64,000 nt of DNA from Polynucleobacter sp. AP-Melu-500A-A1 (lineage in GTDB: Bacteria > Pseudomonadota > Gammaproteobacteria > Burkholderiales > Burkholderiaceae). Positions 37,828-47,298 of this stretch are shown piece by piece. Position 1 is the first letter of the stretch. Each line of letters starts with the position of its first letter. Location: positions 310,001 to 374,000 of the forward strand of contig NZ_JACVOZ010000002.1 of the NCBI RefSeq assembly GCF_018882125.1, written 5' to 3'. The translations under genes and the position numbers were made by a program. The notes below the pieces were generated by a model. That model worked only from the letters and a program-made list of their open reading frames with translations, made no database searches and was not told the origin of the DNA.

Positions 37828-40377
37828 ATGAGGCAAAATGGACCTACATTCATGAAATTTTCAGCATTCTCTATCTGGCAACTCAGCCCCATTAAATGGC
37901 TCCGAAAAATCCGGGGCTTCAGACTGGTTTACACCCCCCTCTTGGCAATCGTGCTCTTTACAGCAGTGATGGGCGTGATTTTGGGAACCTTACAGTTACA
38001 GGAAAAAAGCCAGCAAGAATCGGCCTTATTTCGTGAACTTGCATTTGCTAAGCAACGGATTGAACTTCGATTTGCGAATAACACGGATGCCTTAATCGCA
38101 ATCAATCGCGAAATCGCGGCCTCGTATGACCAAGAAAAGCTTAAACAACTTGCCTATGAACAAGCAGGTGAGCTCGTTCTTAACAATCATGAAATTATCA
38201 GAATTATTTGGCTCAGCGCGGAAAGGCAACGCCAATGGATGCTGCCACCGACCACCACAAAAACAGATTGGATTAATGAAGCAGAAATTGCCCCCGCAAT
38301 CAATGAGAGTCTCAAGAGCACTCTTGAACTAAGTCGTGTCACTATTAGACCTAGCTTTAGTCAATTTATCTCACTCAATATATCTGGCGAAGAGCCTTTG
38401 CTACGAGAGAGAAAAATTGTTTTTTGGCAAGTAGTTCCGAATATTGCTGGCGGAGAGATTGTGGGCTATTTGGCTGCCCTCTACACCACCCAAGGAATTT
38501 TAGATGTCATCCCCGGTAATCTCAAAAGCCAATATCGATTCACCTTATTAACCGACAACGAAAAGCTTTTAGCAATCTCATCCGATCGAGATACACCCAA
38601 AAGGGCATTTAGCAATCAAACCAGTTTAGATATGGGCGTGCTGAGCCCTAACTTAACCTTGCGAATAGATACCTATCCACCACCAACCAATCTGACATTC
38701 CGCATGCTGATTGGCGTCGTCATTGGTTTGTGTGTTTTTGTGATTTGGAGCTTGTGGTCCGTCTTAAAACAAATGCAAGTGCGGCAAGAGGCTGAAGCTA
38801 ACTTGCGGACTGAAACTAGTTTTCGTAGTGCCATGGAAAATTCTACCCCCGTCGGAATTCGTGCGCACGACATGGAAAAACGCATCACCTATGTAAATCG
38901 TGCCTTCTGCGAAATGACAGGATGGACCGCTAATGAACTGATTGGACTATCCCCTCCATTCCCCTTCTGGCCCGAAAATAGATGGGAGGAGCTGATAGAA
39001 AAGATGAATCGAGCCCTCAGGATGGATGGCCTCAAGACAGGAATACAGGGCGCAATCTTACGTAAAGACGGAACACTCATCCAAACAAGAACCTTCATCG
39101 CGCCTCTAATTAATGAAAAAGGTAAGCAAACGGGTTGGGTTACCTCTCTGATTGATATATCTGAGCCGAATAAAATTCGGGAAGAATTAGCTGCATCTCA
39201 AGAGCGCTTCACCACAGTGCTTGAAGGATTAGATGCTGCGGTTTCTGTAGTCGCTCTTGAGACCGATGAATTATTATTTGCTAATCGCTTTTATCGGGAA
39301 AATTTTGGTAATGACTCCAAAGGCCACTTTCAGTTAATTGGCAATGAAGATAGCAATAAAACCTTGCGTAATATCGCTGAGGATTTACAAGATTCGCCTC
39401 CAGGGATTCCAACTTCTTTCCTATATCAAGAATCTGAATCAGAGGAAGTTCAATTGAGTGATGGCAGTAATCGCTGGTATGAAGTGCGTTCACGCTTTAT
39501 TCCTTGGGTCGATGGACACCTAGCGCAACTGCTGATTGCAACTGACATTACCCAACGCAAAGAAGCAGAAGATTTAGCTCGTCAACAAGAAGAGCGGATG
39601 CAATTTACGAGCCGACTTACCACGATGGGCGAAATGGCTTCCTCACTTGCGCACGAACTTAATCAACCTTTATCTGCCATTTCAAACTACTGTATGGGCG
39701 TAGCAAAACGTCTTGATGGGCATTTGGATCCGGCCCTAAATAAAGAAATCATGCCGGCACTAGAAAAGGCTTCCGTACAAGCACTTCGTGCTGGAACCAT
39801 TATTCAACGCATCCGCGGATTTGTAAAACGTAGTGAGCCGCAAAGAAAGTCTATCGCCATTAAAGACATCATCAATGACGCAGTGGGCTTAGTTGAAATT
39901 GAAGCAAACCGCCATCGCCTCAGCATCACTTCATCAATCGCAGATAATCTGCCGGAGCTTAATTTAGACCCCGTCTTAATCCTGCAGGTACTTGTGAATC
40001 TGCTCAAAAATGGGCTCGATAGTGTAAGGGAGGCCTACCCTCTCTCTTCCCGCTGGACAGCCCCTCCAGTCAATATTAGTGCCGACCTAGATACGAGCAT
40101 CTTCCCAGCCATGCTCCGAATTCGGGTGACAGATAACGGGGCTGGTATAGCCGATTCGGTTACCCAGCGCATGTTTGAGCCATTTTTCAGCACTAAATCA
40201 GATGGAATGGGCATGGGCCTCAATATTTGCCGCTCTATTGTGGAATCTCATCATGGGCGCCTATGGGCTACTAACATCATGGATGGCGCACAAACCAAGA
40301 TGGTTGGCTGCACCTTTACAATACTTCTACCCCTAGAATCTCCGGATTCTCGGGACGAGATCCAAGAGCAGTATTAA
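37828..40377 (+). CDS. Membrane PAS-domain sensor histidine kinase (FixL/DctB-like)
   Basis: An 849-residue sensor. Two membrane helices (about 33-55 and 289-313) enclose a periplasmic domain of roughly 230 residues. Two PAS segments follow (about 330-450, with NSTPVGIRAHDMEKRITYVNRAFCEMTGW, and 460-580), then HisKA with His609 in GEMASSLAHELNQPLSAI. The HATPase has NLLKNGLDS, VTDNGAGIA and GMGMGLNICRSIVESHHG. No haem-binding PAS was evident, so oxygen sensing is not supported. The start is uncertain; an ATG 8 codons later is possible. Its partner regulator follows after 24 bases, and both are divergent from aceE. Confidence 0.9.
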   Translation: MRQNGPTFMKFSAFSIWQLSPIKWLRKIRGFRLVYTPLLAIVLFTAVMGVILGTLQLQEKSQQESALFRELAFAKQRIELRFANNTDALIAINREIAASYDQEKLKQLAYEQAGELVLNNHEIIRIIWLSAERQRQWMLPPTTTKTDWINEAEIAPAINESLKSTLELSRVTIRPSFSQFISLNISGEEPLLRERKIVFWQVVPNIAGGEIVGYLAALYTTQGILDVIPGNLKSQYRFTLLTDNEKLLAISSDRDTPKRAFSNQTSLDMGVLSPNLTLRIDTYPPPTNLTFRMLIGVVIGLCVFVIWSLWSVLKQMQVRQEAEANLRTETSFRSAMENSTPVGIRAHDMEKRITYVNRAFCEMTGWTANELIGLSPPFPFWPENRWEELIEKMNRALRMDGLKTGIQGAILRKDGTLIQTRTFIAPLINEKGKQTGWVTSLIDISEPNKIREELAASQERFTTVLEGLDAAVSVVALETDELLFANRFYRENFGNDSKGHFQLIGNEDSNKTLRNIAEDLQDSPPGIPTSFLYQESESEEVQLSDGSNRWYEVRSRFIPWVDGHLAQLLIATDITQRKEAEDLARQQEERMQFTSRLTTMGEMASSLAHELNQPLSAISNYCMGVAKRLDGHLDPALNKEIMPALEKASVQALRAGTIIQRIRGFVKRSEPQRKSIAIKDIINDAVGLVEIEANRHRLSITSSIADNLPELNLDPVLILQVLVNLLKNGLDSVREAYPLSSRWTAPPVNISADLDTSIFPAMLRIRVTDNGAGIADSVTQRMFEPFFSTKSDGMGMGLNICRSIVESHHGRLWATNIMDGAQTKMVGCTFTILLPLESPDSRDEIQEQY

Positions 40378-40401
40378 CAGCATCAAACCGCGAGACCCAA
40401 T

Positions 40402-41049
40402 ATGAACTTAAGTGCCGCTAATAAACCAAATCAAGCAGAAGTCGTGTATGTCGTAGATGACGACGAGGCAGTTCGCGACTCTCTAACATGGCTTCTCGAA
40501 AGCAATGGTTATGTAGTTCGCTGCCACGCCAGTGCTGAGCGCTTTTTACAGTCTCTTCAAAGCACAGATAAATCCACCATCTCATGCGCCATTTTAGATG
40601 TACGTATGCCAGGAATGTCTGGGCTCGAATTACAAGAGCGCTTAATTAGCGAGAATCTCCCAATGCCGGTTGCCTTTATTACTGGTCATGGCGATGTTTC
40701 CATGGCAGTGTCAACCATGAAACGTGGTGCAGTAGATTTCATTGAAAAACCTTTTAAAGAAAATGATTTATGTGCACTAGTAGATCGCATGCTCAGTAAA
40801 GCGCGTATTGATTATTTTCAGGCTAGCCAACGCAAAATAACCCAAAGCTTACTGAGTAAGCTAACTGGACGTGAACGACAAGTTCTAGAACGCATTGTTG
40901 CTGGTCGCTTAAACAAGCAAATTGCAGACGATCTTGGCATCTCTATTAAAACAGTTGAAGCCCATCGCGCCAATATCATGGAAAAACTGAACGTCAATAC
41001 CGTGGCAGACTTACTTCGCCTGGCCCTATCTGATCCTCAACCCAATTAA
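40402..41049 (+). CDS. FixJ/TtrR-type response regulator
   Basis: A 215-residue regulator with a receiver domain (VVYVVDDDEAVRDSL, phospho-acceptor Asp66 in CAILDVRMPGMSG, FITGHGD, FIEKPFKEND). It has a LuxR/FixJ-type HTH (LTGRERQVLERIVAGRLNKQIADDLGISIKTVEAHRANIMEKLNV). It pairs with the upstream kinase. Position next to the pyruvate dehydrogenase operon suggests, but does not prove, control of carboxylate use. Confidence 0.93.
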   Translation: MNLSAANKPNQAEVVYVVDDDEAVRDSLTWLLESNGYVVRCHASAERFLQSLQSTDKSTISCAILDVRMPGMSGLELQERLISENLPMPVAFITGHGDVSMAVSTMKRGAVDFIEKPFKENDLCALVDRMLSKARIDYFQASQRKITQSLLSKLTGRERQVLERIVAGRLNKQIADDLGISIKTVEAHRANIMEKLNVNTVADLLRLALSDPQPN

Positions 41050-41064
41050 GCCCTTTTTTGTTAT

Positions 41065-41919
41065 ATGCCAGCCCAATTACTAGACGGAAACCTGCTTTCA
41101 AAAAAAATTCGTACTGAAATTGCTGCTCGCGCCGCCATTGTTACTGCTAAAGGTGTAAGGCCTGGATTGGCAGTCATCGTAGTTGGCGATAATCCCGCTA
41201 GCCAAGTGTATGTTCGCAATAAAGTCAAAGCTTGCGAAGACGTTGGCTTTCATTCGGTTTTAGAGCGCTACTCTGTCGAACTGGGTGAAGAAGAATTATT
41301 GGCTCGTATAGCGATCCTCAATGCCGATCCAGTAATCCATGGCATCTTGGTTCAACTCCCGTTGCCTGAGCATATCGCTGCTGAACGTGTATTAGAAGCC
41401 ATTGCACCAGAAAAAGATGTCGATGGCTTTCACGTGGCTAACGCTGGCGCACTCATGGTTGGTCAGCCTTCTTTTAAACCTTGCACACCTTACGGCTGCA
41501 TGAAGATTTTAGAAAGCATTGACTACCCTATCCGTGGCGCACGAGCAGTCATCGTCGGCGCCTCTAATATTGTCGGTAAGCCCATGGCTATGTTGTTGCT
41601 CCAGGCTGGAGCTACCGTAACCATTTGCAATAGCAAAACTCGAGATTTAGCGCATCATACAAAAGATGCTGATATTTTGGTAGTCGCTACTGGCAAACCT
41701 AAAATGATCTCTGGTGATATGGTAAAAAATGGTGCCGTGGTGATCGACGTAGGTATTAATCGCTTGCCTGATGGCAAGCTTTGCGGTGACGTTGATTTCG
41801 ATGCTGCAAAGTATGTCGCTGGCTGGATTACTCCAGTTCCTGGAGGTGTTGGCCCCATGACAATCACCATGCTACTGATGAATACTTTAGAGGCTGCTGA
41901 AAAGGCCGCCAAACCTTAA
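41065..41919 (+). CDS. folD: Bifunctional methylenetetrahydrofolate dehydrogenase/cyclohydrolase
   Basis: Interconverts methylene-, methenyl- and formyl-tetrahydrofolate. The 284-residue protein has [29 protein letters not shown] (catalytic Tyr and Lys), [31 protein letters not shown] and the NADP motif [18 protein letters not shown]. It also has [18 protein letters not shown]. It begins 15 bases after the response regulator gene. Confidence 0.97.
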   Translation: MPAQLLDGNLLSKKIRTEIAARAAIVTAKGVRPGLAVIVVGDNPASQVYVRNKVKACEDVGFHSVLERYSVELGEEELLARIAILNADPVIHGILVQLPLPEHIAAERVLEAIAPEKDVDGFHVANAGALMVGQPSFKPCTPYGCMKILESIDYPIRGARAVIVGASNIVGKPMAMLLLQAGATVTICNSKTRDLAHHTKDADILVVATGKPKMISGDMVKNGAVVIDVGINRLPDGKLCGDVDFDAAKYVAGWITPVPGGVGPMTITMLLMNTLEAAEKAAKP

Positions 41920-41972
41920 GGTATTTTTTAGCAATTTTGGCAAAAAGAAGTGTCGTCCATTAAGCTAGAGGG

Positions 41973-44099
41973 ATGACTAACTTAACATCCTTCCCCGTTC
42001 CAGCCCAACTTCAACATAATCCCCTCCTGTCATTTGGGCGGGGAATTGCCGCTTATCCTGAAGTGAAGCCAGCCCACATAGCCCCCGCCATTGAGTTTTT
42101 ATTGGCACACGCTCAAAACGCTGTAGATCTTGCCACCCATGCTGATACTGCTTCTACCTGGGATGCATTGGTTGAGCCACTTGAAGATGCTACTGAATCC
42201 CTTGGTCGCTCATGGGGGGTCATTTCTCATCTCAATAGTGTTGCAGATACTCCGCAATTACGGACTGCCTATGGAGAAATGCTTCCTAAAGTGACCGCGT
42301 TCTTTTCTAGCTTAGGACAAAACCTAGCGCTCTATCAAAAGTTTAAAGCGCTTCGTAGTAGCCCTGCATTTGAAAAACTCACATCAGCCCAAAAGAAGGT
42401 GATTGAAAACTCCCTGAGAGATTTCCGCTTGGGCGGTGCAGAACTTAGTGATGCCGATAAACCGCGCTTTGCTCAAATTCAAGATGAGCAAGCCGTCCTA
42501 GGTAAATCTTTTTCAGATCATGTACTTGATGCAACGGATGGGTTCGTGCATGTTGTCGCTGACATTCAAGATTTGGCCGGACTCCCAGAAGACACCATTG
42601 CTGCTGCGGTTGATCTAGCAGAACAAAAGGGTCTTCAAGGTTGGGCCTTTACACTGCATTTCCCTTCCTACTATCCCGTAATGCAGTACGCAGAAAATCG
42701 GGCGCTACGTCGCTTGATGTACGAGGCTTATGTCACCCGTGCTTCTGAGCTCGCACCTCAATACGGCAATGGTAAGTTGGAATGGGATAACACCCAAAAC
42801 ATGATTGAGCAACTCCGTTTGCGAGACGAAGAGGCTCACATGCTCGGATTCGCCAATTATGCAGACTTAAGTTTGGCTGCAAAAATGGCTGGGAGCGTTA
42901 ATGAAGTTGATGCTTTCTTGAGCACCTTTGCTGCCAAATCAAAACCATTCGCACAAAAGGACTGGATCGAACTCCAAGAATTTGCTAAATCAGAATTACA
43001 ACTTACTGATGGCTTACAGCCTTGGGATATTCCCTATGCATCCGAACATCTAAAGCAACAACGTTATTCTTTTTCTGAAAATGAGCTCAAGCAGTACTTC
43101 CCTTTACCTAAAGTTCTTGAGGGATTATTTCGGGTGATCCAGACTTTATTTGGCGTCAAGATTGAAGCTGCAGACTTGCCCACTTGGCACAATGATGTGC
43201 AATCTTTTTCTGTTAAAGACCATTCTGGATTAATCAGAGCTTATTTTTATTTGGACCCCTATGCACGTCCTGGCAAACGAGGCGGGGCTTGGATGGATGA
43301 TGCACGAGGTCGCCGAGAGCTATCTAATGGAGAGATTCAAGTACCTGTTGCGTATTTGGTCTGTAACTTTGCTCCTCCGGTAAAAGTCGATGGCGTATTA
43401 CGTCAACCCACTATTACTCATGATGATGTCATCACCCTCTTTCATGAAAGTGGTCATGGCTTACATCACCTCTTGACTCAAGTAGGTGCCCTTGGCGTAT
43501 CAGGCATTAACGGAGTCGAATGGGATGCCGTGGAATTACCAAGCCAGTTTATGGAAAACTTTTGTTGGGAATGGGAAGTATTGGAAAACATGACTGCCCA
43601 TATAGAAACAGGCAAACCATTGCCACGCGAACTATTTGAAAAAATGCTTGCTGCAAAAAACTTTCAAAATGGATTAGCAACCTTGCGTCAAATTGTGATG
43701 TCATTAACCGATTGGCGCTTACATTCTAGCTTCAACGCTAGTCATGCTAAAGGTCATGCTGTACTGGACGTCTCCAGAAGTATGGCCGCTGAATACAACA
43801 TCATTCCCCAACCTGAGATTTCACGCTGGATCAATACCTTCAGCCATATCTTTGCTGGTGGCTATGCTGCTGGTTATTACAGCTACAAATGGGCTGAAGT
43901 TTTATCAGCGGATGCCTATTCCGCTTTTGAGGAAGCAGCAAAGCTGACTGGTAGCATACTAGACGCTAAGACTGGTATTCGGTATCGTGAAGAAATCTTG
44001 GAGGTAGGGGGCAGTCGCCCAGCAGCAGAATCTTTCAAAGCCTTCCGCGGTCGTGAACCTAGTATCGATGCCTTACTACGTCATGGTGGCCTTGCTTAA
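41973..44099 (+). CDS. prlC: Oligopeptidase A (M3 metallopeptidase)
   Basis: Cytosolic zinc peptidase degrading short peptides, including cleaved signal peptides. The 708-residue protein has the zinc motif TLFHESGHGLHHLLT (HExxH) with the third ligand downstream in NGVEWDAVELPSQFMENFCWE. YYSYKWAEVLSADAYSAFEE near the end is typical of M3. It begins 53 bases after folD. Confidence 0.95.
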   Translation: MTNLTSFPVPAQLQHNPLLSFGRGIAAYPEVKPAHIAPAIEFLLAHAQNAVDLATHADTASTWDALVEPLEDATESLGRSWGVISHLNSVADTPQLRTAYGEMLPKVTAFFSSLGQNLALYQKFKALRSSPAFEKLTSAQKKVIENSLRDFRLGGAELSDADKPRFAQIQDEQAVLGKSFSDHVLDATDGFVHVVADIQDLAGLPEDTIAAAVDLAEQKGLQGWAFTLHFPSYYPVMQYAENRALRRLMYEAYVTRASELAPQYGNGKLEWDNTQNMIEQLRLRDEEAHMLGFANYADLSLAAKMAGSVNEVDAFLSTFAAKSKPFAQKDWIELQEFAKSELQLTDGLQPWDIPYASEHLKQQRYSFSENELKQYFPLPKVLEGLFRVIQTLFGVKIEAADLPTWHNDVQSFSVKDHSGLIRAYFYLDPYARPGKRGGAWMDDARGRRELSNGEIQVPVAYLVCNFAPPVKVDGVLRQPTITHDDVITLFHESGHGLHHLLTQVGALGVSGINGVEWDAVELPSQFMENFCWEWEVLENMTAHIETGKPLPRELFEKMLAAKNFQNGLATLRQIVMSLTDWRLHSSFNASHAKGHAVLDVSRSMAAEYNIIPQPEISRWINTFSHIFAGGYAAGYYSYKWAEVLSADAYSAFEEAAKLTGSILDAKTGIRYREEILEVGGSRPAAESFKAFRGREPSIDALLRHGGLA

Positions 44100-44174
44100 G
44101 CAATCTATCAGCAGCCAAATGGGTCGCATGAATATTGTTTTGTGCTTTGGATACCAAGCATACAAATTTAAGGA

Positions 44175-45476
44175 ATGATGAATACCACTCCCGTATCTAG
44201 TTCGCAGACTTCAGAAAATATTGGCTTACTCTCTGCAACTACGATGAGCTTAAGTGGCATGATGGGCTCTGGTCTATTCACGGTTTTGGGATTTGCTTTT
44301 CTAACAGCAGGCACTCATTTTCCCTTCCCTTTTTTATTGGCAGGAATCGCAGTATTTTTTACCGTATATTCTTGCGCAAAAATCAGTGCCACTTTTCCTG
44401 CAAAAGGTGGTCCCGCTGGATATATCGTTACAGTCTTTGGAGATGGCTTTATTGCTGGCTGGATGAATTTATTCTTCTATCTTGGATTTTTAATTTCTAC
44501 CGCTCTATATGCCTCAGGATTTACAGAATTTATCGCCGTATTAACTGGAAATTTCTTCTCCCCTTTAGAGCTTAAGTTTATCGGGGCTGCACTAGTAATC
44601 ATTTTTTCATTATTAAATCTGCTTGGCGCTCGCATAGTAGGCATTGCAGGTTCCATAGCAATTGGTCTTGTATTTCTGGCGCTTCTTGGATTTAGTGGCA
44701 TTGGCTTAAGCCATATTAATTTTTCTAATGTAACTTTTGCGGGCGGATCGTTTGAAGGCATCGCAATTGCAACTGGGATGTTATACGTTAATTACCAAGG
44801 TTTTGCAGTAGTGAGCAGTGCAGCAGGCTCCATGACGAATCCCAAGACAACAATCCCTCGAGCAATGTTAATTGCTACTCCTTTGATCGTATGTCTGTAT
44901 GTTTTAGTGAGTTGGATTGCAATAGAACTTACTCCCATTAGCGTAATTCAAACTGATCCAGGCAATATGCTGGGTATCAGCGCTAAACTTATCGCTGGTG
45001 AAGCAGGATTTATTGTGATTGGATTGGCTGCTTTACTAGCTTCTGCAGCAGCAGTAAATGCCACTATTTTTACCGCATCCAAGGTACTCGGCGTTGTAGT
45101 AAATGCGCATCCTAAAGCTCAATGGATAGAAAAAGTAATTGGGAATGGTCAGACAAGACCTCTACTCATTTCTGCATTAATTGTAATCGCCCTAGTGTTG
45201 GCTTTTCCACTGGAGATCGTTGGCAAGATGGCCAGTATGGCTTTTTTAATTCTCTTTGCTGTCATTACTTTTGGGCATTTGCGAATTCGCCATCAAACGA
45301 GAGCTCCCGCTTGGATTCTATGGTGTGGAATAGCAATTAATGTATCCCTATTTATTTTTCTATTTATTGATGGGTTGAAGACAAATCCTGCAGGAAACAT
45401 TGCACTCATTATTGGCTTACTAGCCACCTTTGGCTTACAGCTAGGTTACCGCTTTACAAAAACAGTAAAAGAATAA
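44175..45476 (+). CDS. APC-superfamily amino acid permease
   Basis: A 433-residue inner-membrane protein with about 12 hydrophobic helices. The first helix holds LSATTMSLSGMMGSGLFTVLGFAFLTAG, matching the substrate-binding G-S/M-G-x-G motif of the APC family. Later features are FPAKGGPAGYIVTVFGDGFIAGW and VSSAAGSMTNPKTTIPRAMLIA. Substrate unknown. Two adjacent ATGs leave one codon of doubt at the start. It is convergent with the ferritin-like gene with only 8 bases between stops. Confidence 0.88.
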   Translation: MMNTTPVSSSQTSENIGLLSATTMSLSGMMGSGLFTVLGFAFLTAGTHFPFPFLLAGIAVFFTVYSCAKISATFPAKGGPAGYIVTVFGDGFIAGWMNLFFYLGFLISTALYASGFTEFIAVLTGNFFSPLELKFIGAALVIIFSLLNLLGARIVGIAGSIAIGLVFLALLGFSGIGLSHINFSNVTFAGGSFEGIAIATGMLYVNYQGFAVVSSAAGSMTNPKTTIPRAMLIATPLIVCLYVLVSWIAIELTPISVIQTDPGNMLGISAKLIAGEAGFIVIGLAALLASAAAVNATIFTASKVLGVVVNAHPKAQWIEKVIGNGQTRPLLISALIVIALVLAFPLEIVGKMASMAFLILFAVITFGHLRIRHQTRAPAWILWCGIAINVSLFIFLFIDGLKTNPAGNIALIIGLLATFGLQLGYRFTKTVKE

Positions 45477-45484
45477 AGTGCTAT

Positions 45485-46735
45485 TTATTCGCTAGGTCTT
45501 AGTATCTTCAAATTTTGAGCAACTGACTCGAGACTATCGGCTACACCAGGTAAAGCAATTTCCTTTTCTAGCAGACGAATCGCTGATACCAGTTCAAATG
45601 CTCTTTCGCTAATGACTTCGCAAGCGCTATGATGAGATAACTGAGTAATTGAGCCAACGATTTCAAATCCAATACACGCCCTCAAATCGCCCCCCTCTTT
45701 CTTAATGGGTAAATGAGTAGCAGCATCTGCTAGAGACATTAGGATATGCATCATCTTCGTAGCAGCTTTCGCCATTTCTGTTCTGATGTTTTGCTGAAAA
45801 GGGTTGGGGGAAAATACTTGCGTGAAGGTCCGCAACATCAGCGTGTAGAGACAATTTCCCAAATCAACTACTCGCATAGCTAATGGATGAGTAATGTTTG
45901 TTTCTTGTCCACTCTTCCCATAGGAGTTCTGCAGGACTGGATTAACTGCCGTTAATCTTGCGGGCTCAAAATCAGGTCTTGCTGTTTTGAGTTCATTAAG
46001 TTCCTGTGCAATCGTTTCAAACCGGAAAAAATGAGAATCTTCTGAATGTCCCGGCGCCCCTTCGCCCTCAAATACAATGCTTTCAATTGCCCGATGTGCA
46101 GAAGCAATGTCTGTGACAGAAAATAAACCAGGCAAGGAAAATAAACTGCCGCCTACTTGTGCATCTGCATGGCCAATAAAAAGAGCATCATGCCCCAATT
46201 TTTCAGATAAGGTATCAATGCCGTTTGCAATTTTGTGATAAAGATGACCAACCGTTGGATAGTCACAAGCTGAAGGAGAAAGGAATTCTTCATGAATTTC
46301 TCGATGGTAGTGTTGCAAGTGACGAAAAGCAGTACCATCTAAAACGCTAACTCCTAGTGGCCTCTCAATCATTAAAAAATGTTGAATGGTCGATTCGCTA
46401 AAGGATGTGAGTGTAAATTCTAGGTTTGCTGGAAATCTACCTGCCGGCACTGGAAAATTTGCTCTGAAGAAATGCGGAGCAGATCCAAATGCGGAGAGTA
46501 AATTATTAACTAAATTTAAATGGCGCATCTCTTGGATAGCTACTACTCTGATTTGCTTACGCCACCCTTCAATCTTCGCAAGCTCTAGCTCGGTAACACC
46601 TTCTTCAATAGATTGCTTCAGGCTCATAGCGGCATACAAATATGAGCACATTGCAGTGTGCTCTAACTCCGCAGCTTCGGTTAGCAAAAATAATAGCTCT
46701 TCGCGGTCTTTTATCGGATGTTGCTTAGTTTTCAT
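45485..46735 (-). CDS. Ferritin-like (iminophenyl-pyruvate dimer synthase type) protein
   Basis: A 416-residue cytoplasmic protein whose N-terminal third has the ferritin-like pattern seen in VioB/RebD-related proteins. LLTEAAELEHTAMCSYLYAAMSLK is one helix, and WRKQIRVVAIQEMRHLNLVNNLLSAFGSAPHF is the next, with E..H and ExxH metal-ligand candidates (Glu25/His26; Glu69/His72). FMIERP follows. The middle and C-terminal parts I do not recognise. No tryptophan-pigment genes are nearby, so a violacein-like pathway is not supported. A metal-dependent oxidative role is only inferred. Confidence 0.65.
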   Translation of the reverse strand: MKTKQHPIKDREELLFLLTEAAELEHTAMCSYLYAAMSLKQSIEEGVTELELAKIEGWRKQIRVVAIQEMRHLNLVNNLLSAFGSAPHFFRANFPVPAGRFPANLEFTLTSFSESTIQHFLMIERPLGVSVLDGTAFRHLQHYHREIHEEFLSPSACDYPTVGHLYHKIANGIDTLSEKLGHDALFIGHADAQVGGSLFSLPGLFSVTDIASAHRAIESIVFEGEGAPGHSEDSHFFRFETIAQELNELKTARPDFEPARLTAVNPVLQNSYGKSGQETNITHPLAMRVVDLGNCLYTLMLRTFTQVFSPNPFQQNIRTEMAKAATKMMHILMSLADAATHLPIKKEGGDLRACIGFEIVGSITQLSHHSACEVISERAFELVSAIRLLEKEIALPGVADSLESVAQNLKILRPSE

Positions 46736-46807
46736 TTAGCTTAAGCAAGGTTTCATTAACACCAAGCTTGAAATACTTTGACGACTGCCTATCTAACATT
46801 GGAAATG

Positions 46808-47272
46808 TTAATTTGGACTGGTACAGGCAACGGGTTTAATTTGGTCGGGAGTTTTCTCTCCCAGGTAAACACCAATTACTTTGACAGGTGCTTTGCCAGA
46901 AACCTTGCCGATATGACACCAGTCAATTGCTTCTATATAAGATGTACCAGGTTTATAGATTTTGCTGCCCTTGCTGCCGTAGTCAACCTCTAAATCTCCA
47001 GATACCACGTAAATATAGAGCGGCACTAAATGCTTATGAAGGTTAGTTTTCTTACCTACTGGGATTTCAATATTGAAAGCCTCAATGAGTGGCTGACCTG
47101 CCGGGTATTTGAAATCTTGTCCCAAGGTTGTTTTGGGTGCCCCAACGATAGTTATCGGAGACGCCTCAATATCTTCGTAAGGCATCTTGCCGTCCAGATG
47201 CGTAAGTGCTAAAGCATTAACAGAGATGAAAGTTAGAATGCATGTAACTACTTGTTTGCTTAATTTCATCAT
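46808..47272 (-). CDS. Secreted small cupin protein
   Basis: A 154-residue protein with a signal peptide (MKLSKQVVTCILTFISVNALA) and a single cupin barrel. The first motif is KKTNLHKHLVPLYIYVVSGDLEVDYG, with His-x-His but not the usual Glu. The second is in YIEAIDWCHIGKVSGKAPVKVIGVYLGE. It would be a periplasmic metal-binding cupin of unknown substrate. It ends 72 bases before the start of the ferritin-like gene on the same strand. Confidence 0.75.
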   Translation of the reverse strand: MMKLSKQVVTCILTFISVNALALTHLDGKMPYEDIEASPITIVGAPKTTLGQDFKYPAGQPLIEAFNIEIPVGKKTNLHKHLVPLYIYVVSGDLEVDYGSKGSKIYKPGTSYIEAIDWCHIGKVSGKAPVKVIGVYLGEKTPDQIKPVACTSPN

Positions 47273-47298
47273 CGTTTCACTTTTAATTTAATATTGAA

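Noticed and set aside
37828..41049. FixL/FixJ oxygen sensing
   Set aside because: Similarity is in the kinase core and output domain. I could not find a haem-binding PAS, and the kinase has a large periplasmic domain unlike haem FixL.
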